A stretch of DNA of 64,000 bases from assembly GCA_009760855.2 (NCBI GenBank), contig WPIO01000001.1, positions 9,544,001-9,608,000 on the forward strand, in the 5' to 3' direction. Numbering within the stretch: position 1 is the stretch's first letter; every line of letters begins with the position of its first letter. Below, piece by piece: positions 1 to 12,221 of this stretch. Origin of the DNA: Cristatella mucedo. Its lineage: Eukaryota; Bryozoa; Phylactolaemata; Cristatellidae. The position numbers and the translations under genes were made by a program. Under the pieces are notes generated by a model. It had not been told where the DNA came from, made no database searches, and was given only the letters and a program-made list of their open reading frames with translations.

Positions 1-739
1 ATTGGAAAAACGTGTTTGCATTTCCGACCTTATGAGTTGCTGTATGATACTGTTTGATTGGCTTTGTTGTGTGTTTTGGACTGCCCTTATATACATATCG
101 TTTAGCCTGTAATTCATCTCAGATACGTAAATTCTAGAATTATTTGACTACGTAATGTTTATCTTACTTGCTCACAAATGTCGCGAACCAGATGGGATGC
201 AATCAAAATCATTTAAATTAGATGCTTTAAGCGACTGCTTTGAATCTTCAATAAGTGGTACCTGGTGACTTGTATACGATAATTCCTAACCCAAGTTTTC
301 ATTGCATGCTCTGGCATGCGTCCCGAAACAAGCAGCGTATATGTAAAATGTATATTCATCTATAAATTCGCAGAGCCACGAGGGCAAAGTTGTTGTATTC
401 GATTCTCTAGCGATTGGAGCAATCAGAGCCAAAGCAACCTTTGTCATGTCTCACATTGCAAAGAAAGACTGCGAGGCATCATTTACTGAGGAGAAAAGTC
501 GAGGAGGTAGCCTGGAAATAGGATGCCTCTAAAAGAGGTTCTGAAACTGGTAACAGGGCAAAAGATAGTGCCATACATAAGATAAGAGACCAGTTCTCAT
601 TTTGGCAACAGCAACTGTACACGATAGAGGTGCTTTTGTTAGTGCGTTATGGCCCAAGAGTGGTGTGACGTTCTACACCGTTGTTCTCTGGTGGGTGGTA
701 GTGTGCATTAGTATCCTCACTGTTATTTATATACCTACA

Positions 740-742
<3 letters not shown>

Positions 743-783
<41 letters not shown>

Positions 784-784
784 T

Positions 785-829
<45 letters not shown>

Positions 830-830
830 C
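743..830. repeat. (GT)n microsatellite
   Basis: Nearly uninterrupted GT dinucleotides with two or three TTTG interruptions, followed by alternating GCATGCAT. It generates false open frames on both strands. Confidence 0.95.
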
Positions 831-1616
831 ATGCATGCATGTATATGTGTGCATGCATGTGTTTGTGCCGATGTGGCTTATTGGTTTAGTGCAGAAGCAC
901 TGTGCTGCAGCCCTACCTGACAGCATTTGTATTCTCGACAAGAACCGTAATGGATGAGAAAGTGAAAGCTGCTTTTTGAGACTGTGTTACTGGCTTTTTT
1001 ACTTTTTCTTTCTAATTTCATAGGTTGGCAATTCAGCGTGACGAGAACGAAGCTATAAAGGCTGCTTTGCAAAGTACTCTGGAGGCCAAAGAAAATGACC
1101 TAAAGCTCTATAACGAAATGCTGAGTGAAACGAAAGCCGTTTTCCTTCAAGGTCTTAAGCAACTGAAGCAACAATTGCACCAGCAGCATTGACAGGAAGC
1201 AGACGCAGCAGCAGTACTGGGGACTGCATAGCAGCTCTGACTGCGCAACCGTAGCAGCAGCAGTATGACTGAATTGTTGCAGTGGTTGCAGCAGCAGTGT
1301 TCCCATTAGTGGCAGCAGCAGCAGCAGCAGATGTTGTAAAGTGAGTGCACCATGATAAAGCCGTGTCAGGACTGAGAGCACACGGTTACCACTCTGCTCT
1401 GCTTGCTGCAGACGAACCTATGGTGTCCATCGCTAGTTCAACAGTCCACGACAATCTTATGCGGTCACCTGCAATGCCGACTTGGTGACAGCAAGATGAC
1501 GGATTGTTGATGCTTTGGCCCGCTCTGTCAGCCGCGATGCATGCATTCTGGTGTACTCGCCACCACGCATGCCAGGCAGGCTCCTACTAACCGGCACGTC
1601 GAGCCATATGAATAGG

Positions 1617-1617
1617 A

Positions 1618-1656
<39 letters not shown>

Positions 1657-1675
1657 TGTATGTATATATATATAA
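1617..1675. repeat. (TA)n microsatellite
   Basis: Alternating TA with two TATGTA interruptions. Confidence 0.9.
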
Positions 1676-2609
1676 TAATGAATAGAATGAGACAAAAGCT
1701 GAGTGCAATATGCGTTTGCCAAGAGGAGGAGTTGCTCCTAATTCAGGTACTCATAGCGACTCTACGTTGAAGATCAAGTGAGCAGCAGGCAGTTTGCTAC
1801 ATTTACATCGGTCTGTGTGCACAGTAGTCCCCAGTCAGCCTATTCCAGTGTACATCGCAGAGCTTTAATCTGCACGACTACCCAAGTTTCCAAAATCACA
1901 ATAAAGTTGTAGATCAAAATTGTATTCTGACCGTTGACGTTCTAACCTCTTTGTGGTGCAGCATTAACGAGCTGTTTGAGGGAATGCAACTTATCTTGTC
2001 TCAAGCATGTTAAAAGTTTGAGTTAGTCGGGGCTTGAACTTTAATTTTCGAAAATCGACCTCATGTTCTTAATGGTACTTACGTATTATAGTCAGACAGT
2101 TGATACAGGAGAGTTGTACTGCCCAGTCATTATATAATCTAGCAGGAGGGGTGTCATTGGGTTCGTATACGTTCAAGTATTTATCCGGTTTATGTTGTCT
2201 TTTTAAAATTAATGTAATATCGTCGAAACTAGGGTTGTGTGTTACAGTGTCTGACGTCCTCATTGACGACAGCTGGCCGTTAAAAAAATGATACAGAACT
2301 TGTGTCCGTCTATGACATCCTGTAATCAGCCATAGCCAAGCTTTGCAGTTGCGTCCCTAACTAACCAGCGAATATGATTTCATTTTGGACGAAAAGCAAA
2401 GATATCCACGATTCAAGGATGCATTTTCACAAATAACACGAGCAGAGCCGTACAAGATGAATGCCCTTAGCTACTACGTAGAAGCTGTAAGTCCACGACT
2501 TCGGCAGGTATATTGGCCCTCGAAATTACTTTCGGGTGACCTCTTAGACATTAGCCCGCTCTCTGCTCGCTTTCAAGTGTTCGATTAGACATCCGTGGAT
2601 GGCCAAGCT

Positions 2610-3382
2610 GGCGGGGGGGGGGGGGGGGGGTGAGGCGACGGGTTAAAAAGAAAATTGATCGCCACGAACGAAACCCGCCAATCTGAACGGATCGCTCGAG
2701 AACCGCGCCTGCTCATATTCGGCCGCGCTCCATCACACGGTAACATCGCGTTGGTAGGCCACGCTTCCAACAGCTTATCGCTACTCAGTCTGAGCGAGCA
2801 ATTAGCGGCGGGGTCGATAGCGGGCACCCCTACGAACCGATAATCGATTAGCGGCCCGCCGCCGCTGCGCGAGCCCAGCCATCAGCACCGACCTCGCGGC
2901 GGCTCGAGCTGCGCGCGCTCGGCGTTGCGGCGACTCGGCGTTGCGGCGGTAACTCCCAGAGCGAGAGCTAGAGAGAGGGAGAGCTAACCGACGTCGGCCC
3001 GCTTCGCACGAAAGACACTGCTCCCGTTCTGCCGCCGAACATCCGGCTCGAGGTCTGGCGGCGGCGGCTGCCTGATGCGAAACGCTGGCGGAGGAGGAGA
3101 GCTCTCAACGAGCCGACGATTGCAGCCGCCCGACGCCACGGTAGACTCGTGAGCCGCGGAGCGCAGCCGTCTCGAGCCGCCGCCGCTGCGGCGGGCACTG
3201 GCGGGCAACAGGTGGCGCTAGCGGCGGCGGCGGGTCGGCGCGCGCCGGGTGAGGCGCGCGTAGCAACCCGGTCTCCGAGTTAGCAACCGTCCGACCGCTC
3301 GTTCGATCCGAGGTCTCGCCAGCGCCTCTCGCGCCGGTCCTGTGCCGAAGCCTCTGTCGTATCCGGGTGGCACCTGCCGGCT
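2610..3382 (+). promoter_or_regulatory. GC/CpG-rich upstream region of the C17orf98-like gene
   Basis: The sequence changes abruptly to a CpG-dense stretch after a poly-G run near 2611-2630 and stays GC-rich into the first coding exon at 3383. This looks like a CpG-rich promoter and 5' UTR. No TATA box or precise start site could be identified. The many open frames here are composition artefacts. Confidence 0.4.
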
Positions 3383-3667
3383 ATGGCCAGCGGTCCAGCG
3401 TCGTCGCCGCACGCGGTTTGGCCCGTGCCCGGCAGGCACAACAAACTGTACAGGTGCCCGCCCACGCCCACACAGGACGCGCTGCTGTTCAAGGAGAAGA
3501 GCTTCGTGCTGGACAATAATGCCGTGTCCAGCATCTCGGCAGACTATAGCAACACCAATCCTAAACTGGGACCGGCCATACCGCCCTACAACGGGCAAAG
3601 GGACCGTCACACGGGACGCTACTTTCAGTTCTACGGCGTCGACCGCACCCTGACCTTCTATAAGCAG
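3383..3667 (+). CDS. C17orf98: C17orf98-like protein, exon 1
   Basis: This is exon 1 of a three-exon gene (exons 3383-3667, 8771-8870, 10080-10222) of about 175 residues. The first exon encodes 95 residues starting at ATG 3383 and ends after CAG, with donor GTTAGA, in phase 0. The segment reading KSFVLDNNAVSS, then PKLGPAIPPYN and RYFQF is recognisably the N-terminal half of vertebrate C17orf98, a small protein of about 154 residues. C17orf98 resembles the proline- and tyrosine-rich microtubule inner proteins of cilia; that role is inference from style, not shown here. Alternative splice acceptors downstream cannot be excluded. Without a transcript, the first 25 residues are the least certain part. 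Confidence 0.75.
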
Positions 3668-4839
3668 GTTAGAGCAGCAGCCGCCAGCGCTCCGGCGTCT
3701 AATGAGCAGCGGGTTCTCTTTATGCCATTGCGTCGCCAGGTGGGGTTATGGGGGCATGACTAGGCGTAACGCGAATTGCGATGCACGAGCCCGTGCAGGA
3801 AATGCGGGCTCCGGATACGGGCTGGGACGGCGTCTTCCGCGCAGCTGCTCGAGACTTCGAGCCGAGCCGCACTGCTGAGGCTGGCCGAAGACCACGTCCG
3901 CGGTCTCGGCCGAGCTCGCGCCGCCACCGCGGGATCGCCTAGCGACGTCGCGGGCGGCCGCGCTTCGCCGCTCAGATTTCGACGATCGTGCGGACCGTTG
4001 CCGCACTCTGCAAAGGCCTTTCAGCAAAGACTTCGTCTGGGCTTCATTCAAGTTTGGCAACTACTCTGAGTGTGCCCATGCATGGGCTAAAAGTGTGAGC
4101 CGACGGTCTAAGTCGCGACGCGCATGGTTTGCAGCCCAGAAAGTACTTGCCTGACTCCGGCTCAGAGTCGCACTGCCGTGGCAGCGCGGCCCCTCCTCCC
4201 GAGGTTGCGAAACCTACAGCGCTCCCGCTGCGAACGCCTGAGCTGAGAAGAAGGCGAATGCGGCGTGATACAAGTCGTTCAGCCGTCCTTCGTCCCGCTA
4301 AAGCTCTCACACACATACATACATACGGGTGTGGACGTACGCATTGGCACACGCATACGTGCTCGTCGGTCGCGTGTGAACTCATACTGAACGCGAGAAT
4401 AATAGATATGCTAATATTTCCCTGCGTATCAAGCTATATACGTGCATCGAAGCAATAATATGCAAAGTGCCTTCGGGTATTAGTATCTACGGTAAGTAAT
4501 GAACAAATGTGTGTAACCATAGTCGTGAAAGTCAATACATTTCCACGCGACGTTTATTTTATGGAAGAGTAGTTGCGTGGCTACGGTCAAGGTCAATCGT
4601 GTTCCCACCACGTAAGCGAGTAGAGAAGGCCAACGATGTCTGACGTTGAACGTTAATAAGTCGTCAGCGATGACACGCATGACTTTAAATATCTGAGGTC
4701 CGCTGGTAAACCATGTGATAACTGCTTCCTCTATCTAAAACCATCTGTCCTGTGTCACGTTAGTCCCATTTTAATCGACGACTTCACGAATTTTCGTTCT
4801 TCTAGGAAATCTATATAAAATATATATAATTCATTTGTA

Positions 4840-5507
4840 TTTACTGGCCTACCAGCATGTGCGATCAGGCGATTGCAGCTTGTGCAAAACTCTGCAGCTA
4901 GGCTTGTCTGTCGTGAACGTTGCAGTTGCCACATTACTCCACTTCTCGCCGACCTGCACTGGCTACCAGTCAAGCAACGGATTGACTTCAAGGTTTTGTC
5001 GCTCACTTTTAGGTCCCTTCATTCTATGGCTCCAGCCTATCTGTCAGATATACTACCCCATCAGGCCAAGCATCGTACCACCCGCTTTTCGGAATCCAAC
5101 AGTCTAGAAATACCTCATACAAACCTTAAATCCTTTGGAGACCGTGCATTTAGTTCATATGCTCCCACAGCCTGGAACTCCCTCCCGACCTGTGTCAAAA
5201 CATCCTCTGACCTGACCACATTTAAAAGGAACCTAAAAACACACCTATTTAGGACAGCATTTAGTGGGTCCCTGTGAGTCGTCTTTGATGTGCTTATGCG
5301 TGCTGACACTGTGCATGCTGCCACTAACCACATTTGCATGCTGACTCTGTGCATGTCACCCCTAACCATATTCATTTCGTTTGTTTTTCAAGCATGATTT
5401 TACTTACCATTTAATTGCATTTCACTTTACAGCAAATGTAAAGCACCTAGAGAGAGATTGAGTTCTCTGAGGGCGCTTTATCAAGTGAATTATTATTATT
5501 ATTATTA
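4840..5507 (+). mobile_element. Non-LTR retrotransposon 3' end (CR1/L2-like), copy a
   Basis: An open frame at 4873-5277 encodes the C-terminal end of a LINE reverse-transcriptase polyprotein. It reads LVQNSAARLV, then DLHWLPVKQRIDFKVL, APAYLSDIL, FGDRAFSSYAP and WNSLP, all typical of CR1/L2/jockey-type elements. It is followed by a short 3' UTR ending in GAGTTCTCTGAGGGCGCTTT and an (ATT)n tail near 5490-5507. The copy is 5'-truncated and dead. It lies in intron 1 of the C17orf98-like gene. Confidence 0.88.
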
Positions 5508-5640
5508 TTTATTTAGCGCCCCAAGAGAACTTAATCTCTATTTAGGCGCTTCACATATGCCTCGGGGCTCGAGCCCACGACCTCAGTCAGACCTTGGTCG
5601 GGGCGAGCACCTTAACCGCTAGACCAAACCAGAAATGATT
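5508..5640 (-). mobile_element. tRNA-derived SINE with LINE-like tail
   Basis: Read on the minus strand it starts CTGGTTTGGTCTAGCGGTTA (box A-like), contains GGGCTCGAGCCCCG (box B-like), and ends in a tail resembling the LINE 3' end (AATAGAGATTAAGTTCTC, then GGGGCGCTAAATAAA). It sits directly against the (ATT)n tail of the neighbouring LINE. Confidence 0.85.
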
Positions 5641-6902
5641 ATAAGCGGAGCAGGAGGAGGCTGGCCTGAAGCGCTGTTGCTGGTCTCTATTTGTTGGCGA
5701 TGGAAACCAGCTTACGCAACATTTAACTTACTAAGCAGCAGCCTTCGTAGGGAAACGAGTTCACTCTCTTTTGAATGCCGACGGTCTTTTTGGAACTGAT
5801 TGCGCTCGCTGCATCATTACTTACTTGGAGCTTGTTCCTGGGGCGGCCTACACCTTCTGTAGCGCTTGGCTGCGCTTCGTGTCGTACTTATATTTGCGCA
5901 TAGTAATAGTACCTATTGCGCCCTTTTATTCGGAGGAATTGTGCGCACGCATTAGCCGGCGAGGGTTAGTCTGAGAGTCGATAGTTAGATGCTCGTTCTT
6001 TACTACCCAGGTCGTGGGTCCAGTCAGGAATTAGGCAGCTCTTCATTTTCGCCGCATGCGGCGAGAAATCCCGCAAGACTATTCTGGTGCTATCTTCTGG
6101 TACTCAGTATATGAGTCGGTTGAATCAGCAGATCACTCTTCTTACTGCACAGATGCAAAACGGTTCCCGATTGGCCTTAGGGTAAGGACATCGCACTCTT
6201 CATCCCAATCTATGAGTTCTAGTCCGGCAGCAGACGATCCTCTATTGCTTGCTGCAAGCGGAGACATAATTCAAACATTATGCAATAGAAGAAGTTAGGC
6301 GTATACGCCGGGTACGCGCGTGCGGTCCTTCTTTTTTACGCATTTAGTCATGCTATTTTTTTTTTTAGAAAATACTCATTTAGACAGTATCGACTATTTA
6401 TGTACGTTTCGAAGCGGCTGTTACTACCGCCTCCGCTGGTTGAGGTGAGCGCGGTTTGTTGTAAGAGCTGTACGTTGGGATCAGGCTTAGCCTTTCGGCG
6501 AGCGAATAGCAGGTTAGCCGGAAATGATGGCGCTTAGTGGCAGGTAAAGGGAACTGCAAGAACCAAAAAATCATAGCGCTAGTGCTGCTGGGCAGTCGAT
6601 GCTTTCTTAGTTTCATATGGATACCCAATGTAGATTTAACAGGAGCCGAAAGAGAGGCAGTTTTGGACAGACGTAGCTTGTGCTCACGCCGCGCTTTGAG
6701 CAGGATTGACTGTACAGTACGTACTTGCCGTACATGTGTATGCCCGTATATCTATGTACTTGATAGGCAGAGCTGTATAAATGTGCCGGCCTACATGCTC
6801 ATGTGTGTATGTGCATCTTACTATATACTGTAGAGGAAGAGAGCAAGATTTATAAACCGATGTACTGAATTCAAGAACGTACCAGCATATGACATCTTAC
6901 AC

Positions 6903-6912
6903 ACACTCTCTC

Positions 6913-7003
<91 letters not shown>
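6903..7003. repeat. (CT)n microsatellite
   Basis: About 100 bases of CT dinucleotide with a few CC or TT interruptions. Confidence 0.95.
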
Positions 7004-7204
7004 GGCGCTCCACCCTTCCCCGTAGGAGCTCGCTTCAGGCTCCGCCCCTTCTCGGGTGAGTTGCAGCTCCATCTTAGCCTCGTTCTACTGCTACGCTGCA
7101 CTCGTCATGACGCAAGGTCGAGGACGCGGAGCGCTGGATGCTCTTAGCGCGAGCGTCTTGTCAGAACGCGCGGTGTGCATAATCCGGCTCAATAGCATCT
7201 GCGA

Positions 7205-7236
7205 GCATCTTGGGCGCCTTAAGGCGCCCAAGATGC
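7205..7236. repeat. Perfect 32-bp palindrome
   Basis: The two 16-base arms, GCATCTTGGGCGCCTT and its reverse complement, meet with no spacer, so either strand can fold into a spacerless hairpin. Confidence 0.9.
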
Positions 7237-8414
7237 GAAATCGAGCTCCGGCCGCCGCTGCCGCCGCTGCCGCCGCTGCCGCCGCGTGGGCCGTGGCCAC
7301 GAGGCGGCCGGAGAGTACCTCTGTACCGCGGGAGAGACAAAGTAGTTCAGCAAAGTTGGGCCGCTCCTGCAGAAGGCTAAAATGGTGGAGCACCGAGCGA
7401 GCGCAGCGCTCCTTCGGCGTAGGCGGGGTCGTGCGGGCCTTTCTCGTCCGACGTTTACAGCAAAAAGTCCACCGGGCGCGCGGAAACACTATCCATGGCT
7501 GTAGCACTGTCAGCAAGTGTAGCGCCTGAATGTGTGTACTCTTTTACAACGCCAAAGCAACATTTCGACCTCATTGGCTCGACGAGTCTTCGTATTCTAG
7601 CGTGCGCGACGCTCCCTGCGAGGCGGGAGCGTCGCCTCACGCACCGGATGCGGACGGGGTCGGATGGGCCGGGCCTGGGCCTGGGCCTGGGCCGGGCCAG
7701 CTCGAACGCGTGCGGGCGGGCGTGCGAGGTCCGCCATGCACGGGCTCGGCGTAGAGGCCGCCTGAATGCTCCATTGTCGAACGATTGAATGCGCTTTCAA
7801 AGGCTCGTCAACGAGGGCCAGCAGAGCGATAGACCGAGCCGAGAGTGCTCGCAAACAGTGCTAAAAGCTCTCGACCAGGCGCGGAGCAGCGATGCGCTTC
7901 CGCTAGCGGCGCCTCATCGCGCGTTCGGCCTGCTCATGGCTGAGACTGCCGGCTCCGAGATCTATCTGCGGGAGCGGCGGTAGCCTTCAGACAACCGCAG
8001 ACCGAAGCTCGCCGGCTGGCTGGCCGGCGAGCGCGCAGGTTTCCGGGAGGCCGGAGCGCTTTCCGCTCGCTGAGAAGGTAGCGCGATAGGGAAATCGGCG
8101 ATGGCTCGGCGGATTCAATTGCAAATTGGAGTAGGTGACACTGCATCAATGCTAAAGCAAAGCTGAGAGAGGGACGCCCAAGCGAGCACTGCTCCGCCAG
8201 GAGTGCTGGCGGACGTCAGCGTTTGAGCTGAGAGCAGGTCATGCGGTGCCACAGCCTCGCATGTCTACCGAATATGAACGAGTGTGCAGAGCGTGCACGA
8301 ACGGCAGCTCCGCAGCGCGGCCGCCGACACTTCTTCTCCAAACGGTCAGAGAGCGGTCAACAAAAAAGCCTAGTCACGGCAGCGGATACTATTATGTAGA
8401 AAAAATAAAGAACT

Positions 8415-8566
8415 CATTTTCGCAGTGTTCTGAGTGAACTGAATCTCTACCCAAGCGCTTCATATATGCAATAGGGCTCAAGTCTACGAGGTCGGTCGTA
8501 AGGGTGGTCACCTTGACCTCGGTTGTTAAAGGCGAGCACCTTAAACCCTGAACCAAACCAGGACAA
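8415..8566 (-). mobile_element. tRNA-derived SINE, diverged copy
   Basis: Same family as the SINE at 5508-5640, more diverged and with a duplicated box A-side segment. On the minus strand it runs from CCTGGTTTGGTTCAGGG to a LINE-like tail ending GTTCACTCAGAACACTG. Confidence 0.7.
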
Positions 8567-8594
8567 CATGCTATACTAACTGATTTAACAGCCT

Positions 8595-8746
8595 CTTTTT
8601 ATAACGGCAAAGGAGCCTTTGCGGCTATCACCACCGCTTGCAGTGGCGATATATGATCGCCTACTGCAGGATTCGAACCCACGACCTCGGTCCCGAGGTC
8701 GTGAAAAGCAACCGCCTTACCTAGTGTGCCATCACGGCTCACCGTT
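8595..8746 (-). mobile_element. Second tRNA-derived SINE family
   Basis: On the minus strand it has box A-like TGGCACACTAGGTAAGG and a good box B, GGGTTCGAATCC. The body differs from the other SINE family. Between the boxes lies a near-perfect palindrome at 8680-8703 (CACGACCTCGG, 2-base spacer, CCGAGGTCGTG). It ends 24 bases before exon 2 of the C17orf98-like gene. Confidence 0.75.
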
Positions 8747-8770
8747 TTAACTAGGAATCCGCCGTTTCAG

Positions 8771-8870
8771 GACTCCGGTGGCACTTCTATCGACGGACCG
8801 GTGGTGGATAGATTCCAGGAGATCGGAGCGGGCTACCAGTACCTCAGCCTCAGGAACCAGCACGGCGCAG
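8771..8870 (+). CDS. C17orf98: C17orf98-like protein, exon 2
   Basis: The exon opens after acceptor GTTTCAG at 8770 and closes at GCAG before donor GTACGC at 8871. It starts in phase 0 and ends in phase 1, in frame with exon 1. It encodes 33 residues including DSGGTSIDGPVVD and the YQYLSLRNQHGA stretch, matching the middle of the C17orf98 family (a conserved GG.x.DG.VVD block followed by a QxYLxxRN block). The 5.1-kb intron before it contains SINEs and GC-rich sequence. Confidence 0.75.
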
Positions 8871-10079
8871 GTACGCCCTCCAAATCGCTGCTCGTCGCCC
8901 GACTCAGCCGCCCCCCCCCCGCGTGGCGCCGGTGCGCCCGTCTGACTCTGCGGCGCTGCCTGACCAACGCATCCGGGTGCATTGTTTTGGATTTTTAAGT
9001 CAGCTGAGAGATGCCCGTTCATTTGGACTAATGCCGATGGCCGCTTGGGCCATCGGTGGATTTAGGCAGCTAAGCGTACACGTTTTCATCAACGTGTCCG
9101 CTTACCTGCCTAATTTTGAGAGCGATCGCGCATGAGAAGTAAAGTTGCCGACGAAGTTCCGACGGACAACGCGAGAGCAGCAGAGGTAGCACGCAAAAGG
9201 CGAGCTATATTTTTCTACGAGAGTTTTTTATCCAGGCAGCAGCGGCGGCGGCGCCCGCCCGATTCGCATTCGAGCCGTCCGCGGCCGCTCGGGCGAGTAG
9301 ACGAGAAAGACAGGCGGCGGAGATCATTTCATCTAGACCGATTCGCATAGCACTGAAGGGATTACTAATACATTCCGCTACAAAATTCAAAGCTAGTCTC
9401 CGACGCGACTAGCGTCTCAGTGAAAGCCAAAGGCTTCTCGCGGCGCGGCGAGAGGGAAACGCATTCTAGGTCACCGACGCGCGATACGCGACGCACTAGC
9501 TAAGGCGACCGACCGCGACGTCGTCCGACATTTAGGTAAGATGATGGAATTTTGTCTCGCGAAGTCTTATTTGTACGTCCTCTGGAAGCAACGCTTAGGC
9601 ACGGGCTCGCTGGCGGGCGCCCAAGGCGAGCGTAGGATTCTATGCCACGACTAATCGGTTGGTGAGAGCGGCTCGATTTGACTGCGCGCACGCGAGCGCG
9701 CCGTCCGCGGAGCGTTTCGGTCGAGGCTTTCTAGCCGGGCTCCCGCGTGCGGCCTCTTCGCGAACGTCGATTATCTATTGGCGTTGCGCCCATCGGCACG
9801 GGGCACGCCCACCTGAGGCCAGGACACGCCCACCTGTTCGCCCAGCGTCCGCGCGGCTTCCGTGAGTGCTCGCACACCGTCGCAGTCGGTCGTTGCTCGC
9901 TCGCGGCGCCGCTACAAAGAGTGGCGGGCGTCGAGTGTCGAGTCGCACGCGCAGCGACGTCGGCTTCAAGGAGCCGCCGGGTGCGTGCACGCGAACGCAC
10001 CCGGCGGCGCCAGCCGGCCGCTTGCTTCTTAGCTGAGAACTCGCCTCGCGCGTGTTTCCCGAAGGTCACTCCAGACAAG
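8871..10079. other. Intron 2 of C17orf98-like gene
   Basis: A GC-rich intron of about 1.2 kb. It contains an inverted repeat near 9970-10010 (arms around GCCGCCGGGTGCGT). I see no coding exon in it. Confidence 0.6.
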
Positions 10080-10222
10080 ACGTGGACGGTCACGCGCAGT
10101 TCATGCAGGGCATAAAGCCCATCGTCGGCTACAACGGCCTGTTCGGCTACAGGAGGAACACGCCGTGGCTGCGCATGGCGCCGTCGACCTTCGGCGTCGT
10201 GAGCAAATCGGCGACGCATTAG
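10080..10222 (+). CDS. C17orf98: C17orf98-like protein, exon 3 (C-terminus)
   Basis: The acceptor is the AG at 10078-10079. Using the earlier AG at 10074 would shift the frame. The exon continues phase 1 from exon 2 and ends at TAG 10220-10222. It encodes GIKPIVGYNGLFGYRRNTP followed by a short tail with STFGVV. The KPI.G.NG.FGYRRNTP signature is the strongest family match in the gene and is near-identical in spacing to the vertebrate protein. Confidence 0.75.
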
Positions 10223-12220
10223 CCGCATCTCGGCGTCCCACCCGACGCTCGTCCGACGCTCGTCCGCGGCAACCAACGTGCTGCGCAAAGAAAGCGGCCG
10301 GTCGCCGAACTTCAGCGAGCCGCGGGCGAGCGCTGTAGCGTCTCTGCGAGTTACTCTGCCGCTTTCGGCGCCTGAGCGCCGCGCCGACGCCGCCTCGGTG
10401 CGCGACGCGCCCCGGCGACGCCGGTAGCGTTTTCGCCCGTCGCGACCGGATGCGCCGCCGCCCGTCCGTCGCCTCCTCCGCTAGCTCGCGCCGATCCCGG
10501 GGGCCGTTTGAGACGCTCTGTGGCGTCGCCATTGCTTTCACGTGTCACGTGTTTAACCGTTTGCCTGACTCCACGCTTTCTGCTGCGAACCACTTTCCTC
10601 ACAGTCTGCAGCATTCCGCGGCTGCATGACCGTACAAGCCCTTGCAGATGATGAAGCTTGTCGATTACAGCGAGCAGAGTGTTTCTTAGCATGCCCTTTT
10701 TGCCGCCGGAAAACAAGGTCTGAATGCATGCAGATTTATGGTGGCAGTGGAGACGGTTTACTTCTTCGGTACGGTCGGCAGAACGGTCACTGGTTATTGC
10801 CACCGCGAGGCTTGCGGCTGTTTTTACGAGAGCATGCCGAGAAATATGGCGAACCAAAAGAATCGTTGAAACTCAACACATAAAGTAGCGGACTAGGAAC
10901 AGACAAGATTTGAAAAATTGCAGGTTTCGTGAGATAGAAATCTACGGATTATGAATTGACTGCAGCTGACTGCACGCACCGTGGCTTCGTTGCCTAGATG
11001 CATGCTCACGCTAACAAGCTAAACTCGGTGAAGTGGACGAAATTTCTCCAAGCAGCCGCAGACCAGTTTTTCATATATTGCGGCCGACTGAATTCGACAT
11101 GACTGACAGCGAGGGGTCGGCAAGAGTAAGTAGCGACAAGGGGACAGCCGCAGGCGGTAAAGCGGGAGCTCTGACGTTGCGCTAAGCGAAGCGCTTAAGT
11201 TTAGGAGGTTCCGGTAGGTGCGGTTTTTTTGGGGGGGGGTTATTGAGAAGTCGCTGAAAATTCGAAATAAAAGCCACCGGAGGTCGTCTGCCGTTAGACT
11301 GGGTGCCGTTAAGAAATGTCGCTTCGAGTGGGGAGAGCGGGGGGGAGCACTCTCTGGCTTAACGGCAGCAGTCTGCGGCTTCTATTTTTATTTTATTTTA
11401 TTTTGTGACTTTTTTAAAAGTCTAAAACGGGGCTATAAAAAATCGAAAGATGGTTACAAAGCGTCGTCTTTTAATTTCCGCTTGCGTGCTCGAGCTAAAT
11501 CATGGTGTATTTCGTGAATGAATTTGAATATTCGCGAACGCAAGTTTCGGCACCCAATTCAAGCCTTCCGCCTCTGCGGCCGTCGACCGGAGAGCGTATC
11601 CGCTGCATGACTCACCCGGGACCGGGCAAGTGGGGAAATCCCCATGAGTAGTCCGCCGTCGCGTCCTTGGCAGCTCATTAAATTTGCAGAGGATTTAAGC
11701 GTGGCCTTTAGCGATGGCTGCAATAGGGAATTTAAACCAAATACAGAGTGACCAAAGGGGTCTGCTGCGGGACTGAAGCCCAAGCAAAATTGCACTGATG
11801 TGGATAAGGAGGCTGGCCAGGTAAACGAAAAGCCCTTCTGGGTCGGCGGTCGCTGTCCTTGGCTTACCTGACTGGCGTGAAGCAATCGTCGATAAAAAAA
11901 CGTTGCTTTTTTTCTATCCGCTTGTGCGTCTGGCTATTTAGCCTTGGTGGAAAAAAATAGACACTATATAATGCTAACAGGATTGCATAGGTTCGATGTG
12001 GTACGTTATATGAGAATAAAAATAAACAACAATAGCAGTCAAGGGAAACCTAAATATCTCCCTCCCCAAGAGTCTTTCTATGCACTTGAACTGGGCAAAG
12101 AAGAAAGCGCAGCAACTGCTCGAGGATGAAACGCACAAGTTCAGCACGCGCGAGCGCAAAGCGCGAGCTCGACGGCGACAGAGCTGCAGCTACTGCAATA
12201 AAAGAGGAGCTTTAGAGTAG
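10223..12220. other. Intergenic host DNA after the C17orf98-like gene
   Basis: GC-rich to about 10560, then mixed. An open frame at 11559-11885 (minus, 108 aa) has balanced composition and no stops, but I do not recognise it. It may be a fragment of a dispersed repeat. Nothing else is supported. Confidence 0.4.
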
Positions 12221-12221
12221 C

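Larger units (their letters stand above)
1..2600. other. Non-coding host DNA at left edge
   Basis: I see no convincing gene here. The stretch holds a GT microsatellite near 743-830, an AT/TA repeat near 1617-1675 and a CAG-rich patch near 1190-1340. The open frames crossing these are repeat artefacts such as poly-Cys/Val or poly-His/Thr. Confidence 0.5.
5641..8414. other. Intron 1 of C17orf98-like gene, no exon seen
   Basis: This part of the intron holds a CT microsatellite at about 6903-7003, a GC-rich block from 7010 to 8150 with a GCC repeat near 7250-7284, and a perfect palindrome at 7205-7236. Open frames here are low-complexity Ala, Arg or Ser runs, and no homolog was recognised. Confidence 0.5.

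Noticed and set aside
602-957. Cys/Val-rich and His/Thr-rich open frames on both strands
   Set aside because: They are translations of the GT microsatellite and adjacent repeats.
3218-3610. 130-aa minus-strand frame over exon 1 of the C17orf98-like gene
   Set aside because: Antisense shadow of a real exon in GC-rich DNA; Arg-rich and without domain features.
6821-7101. Arg/Glu repeat proteins
   Set aside because: Translations of the CT/GA microsatellite.
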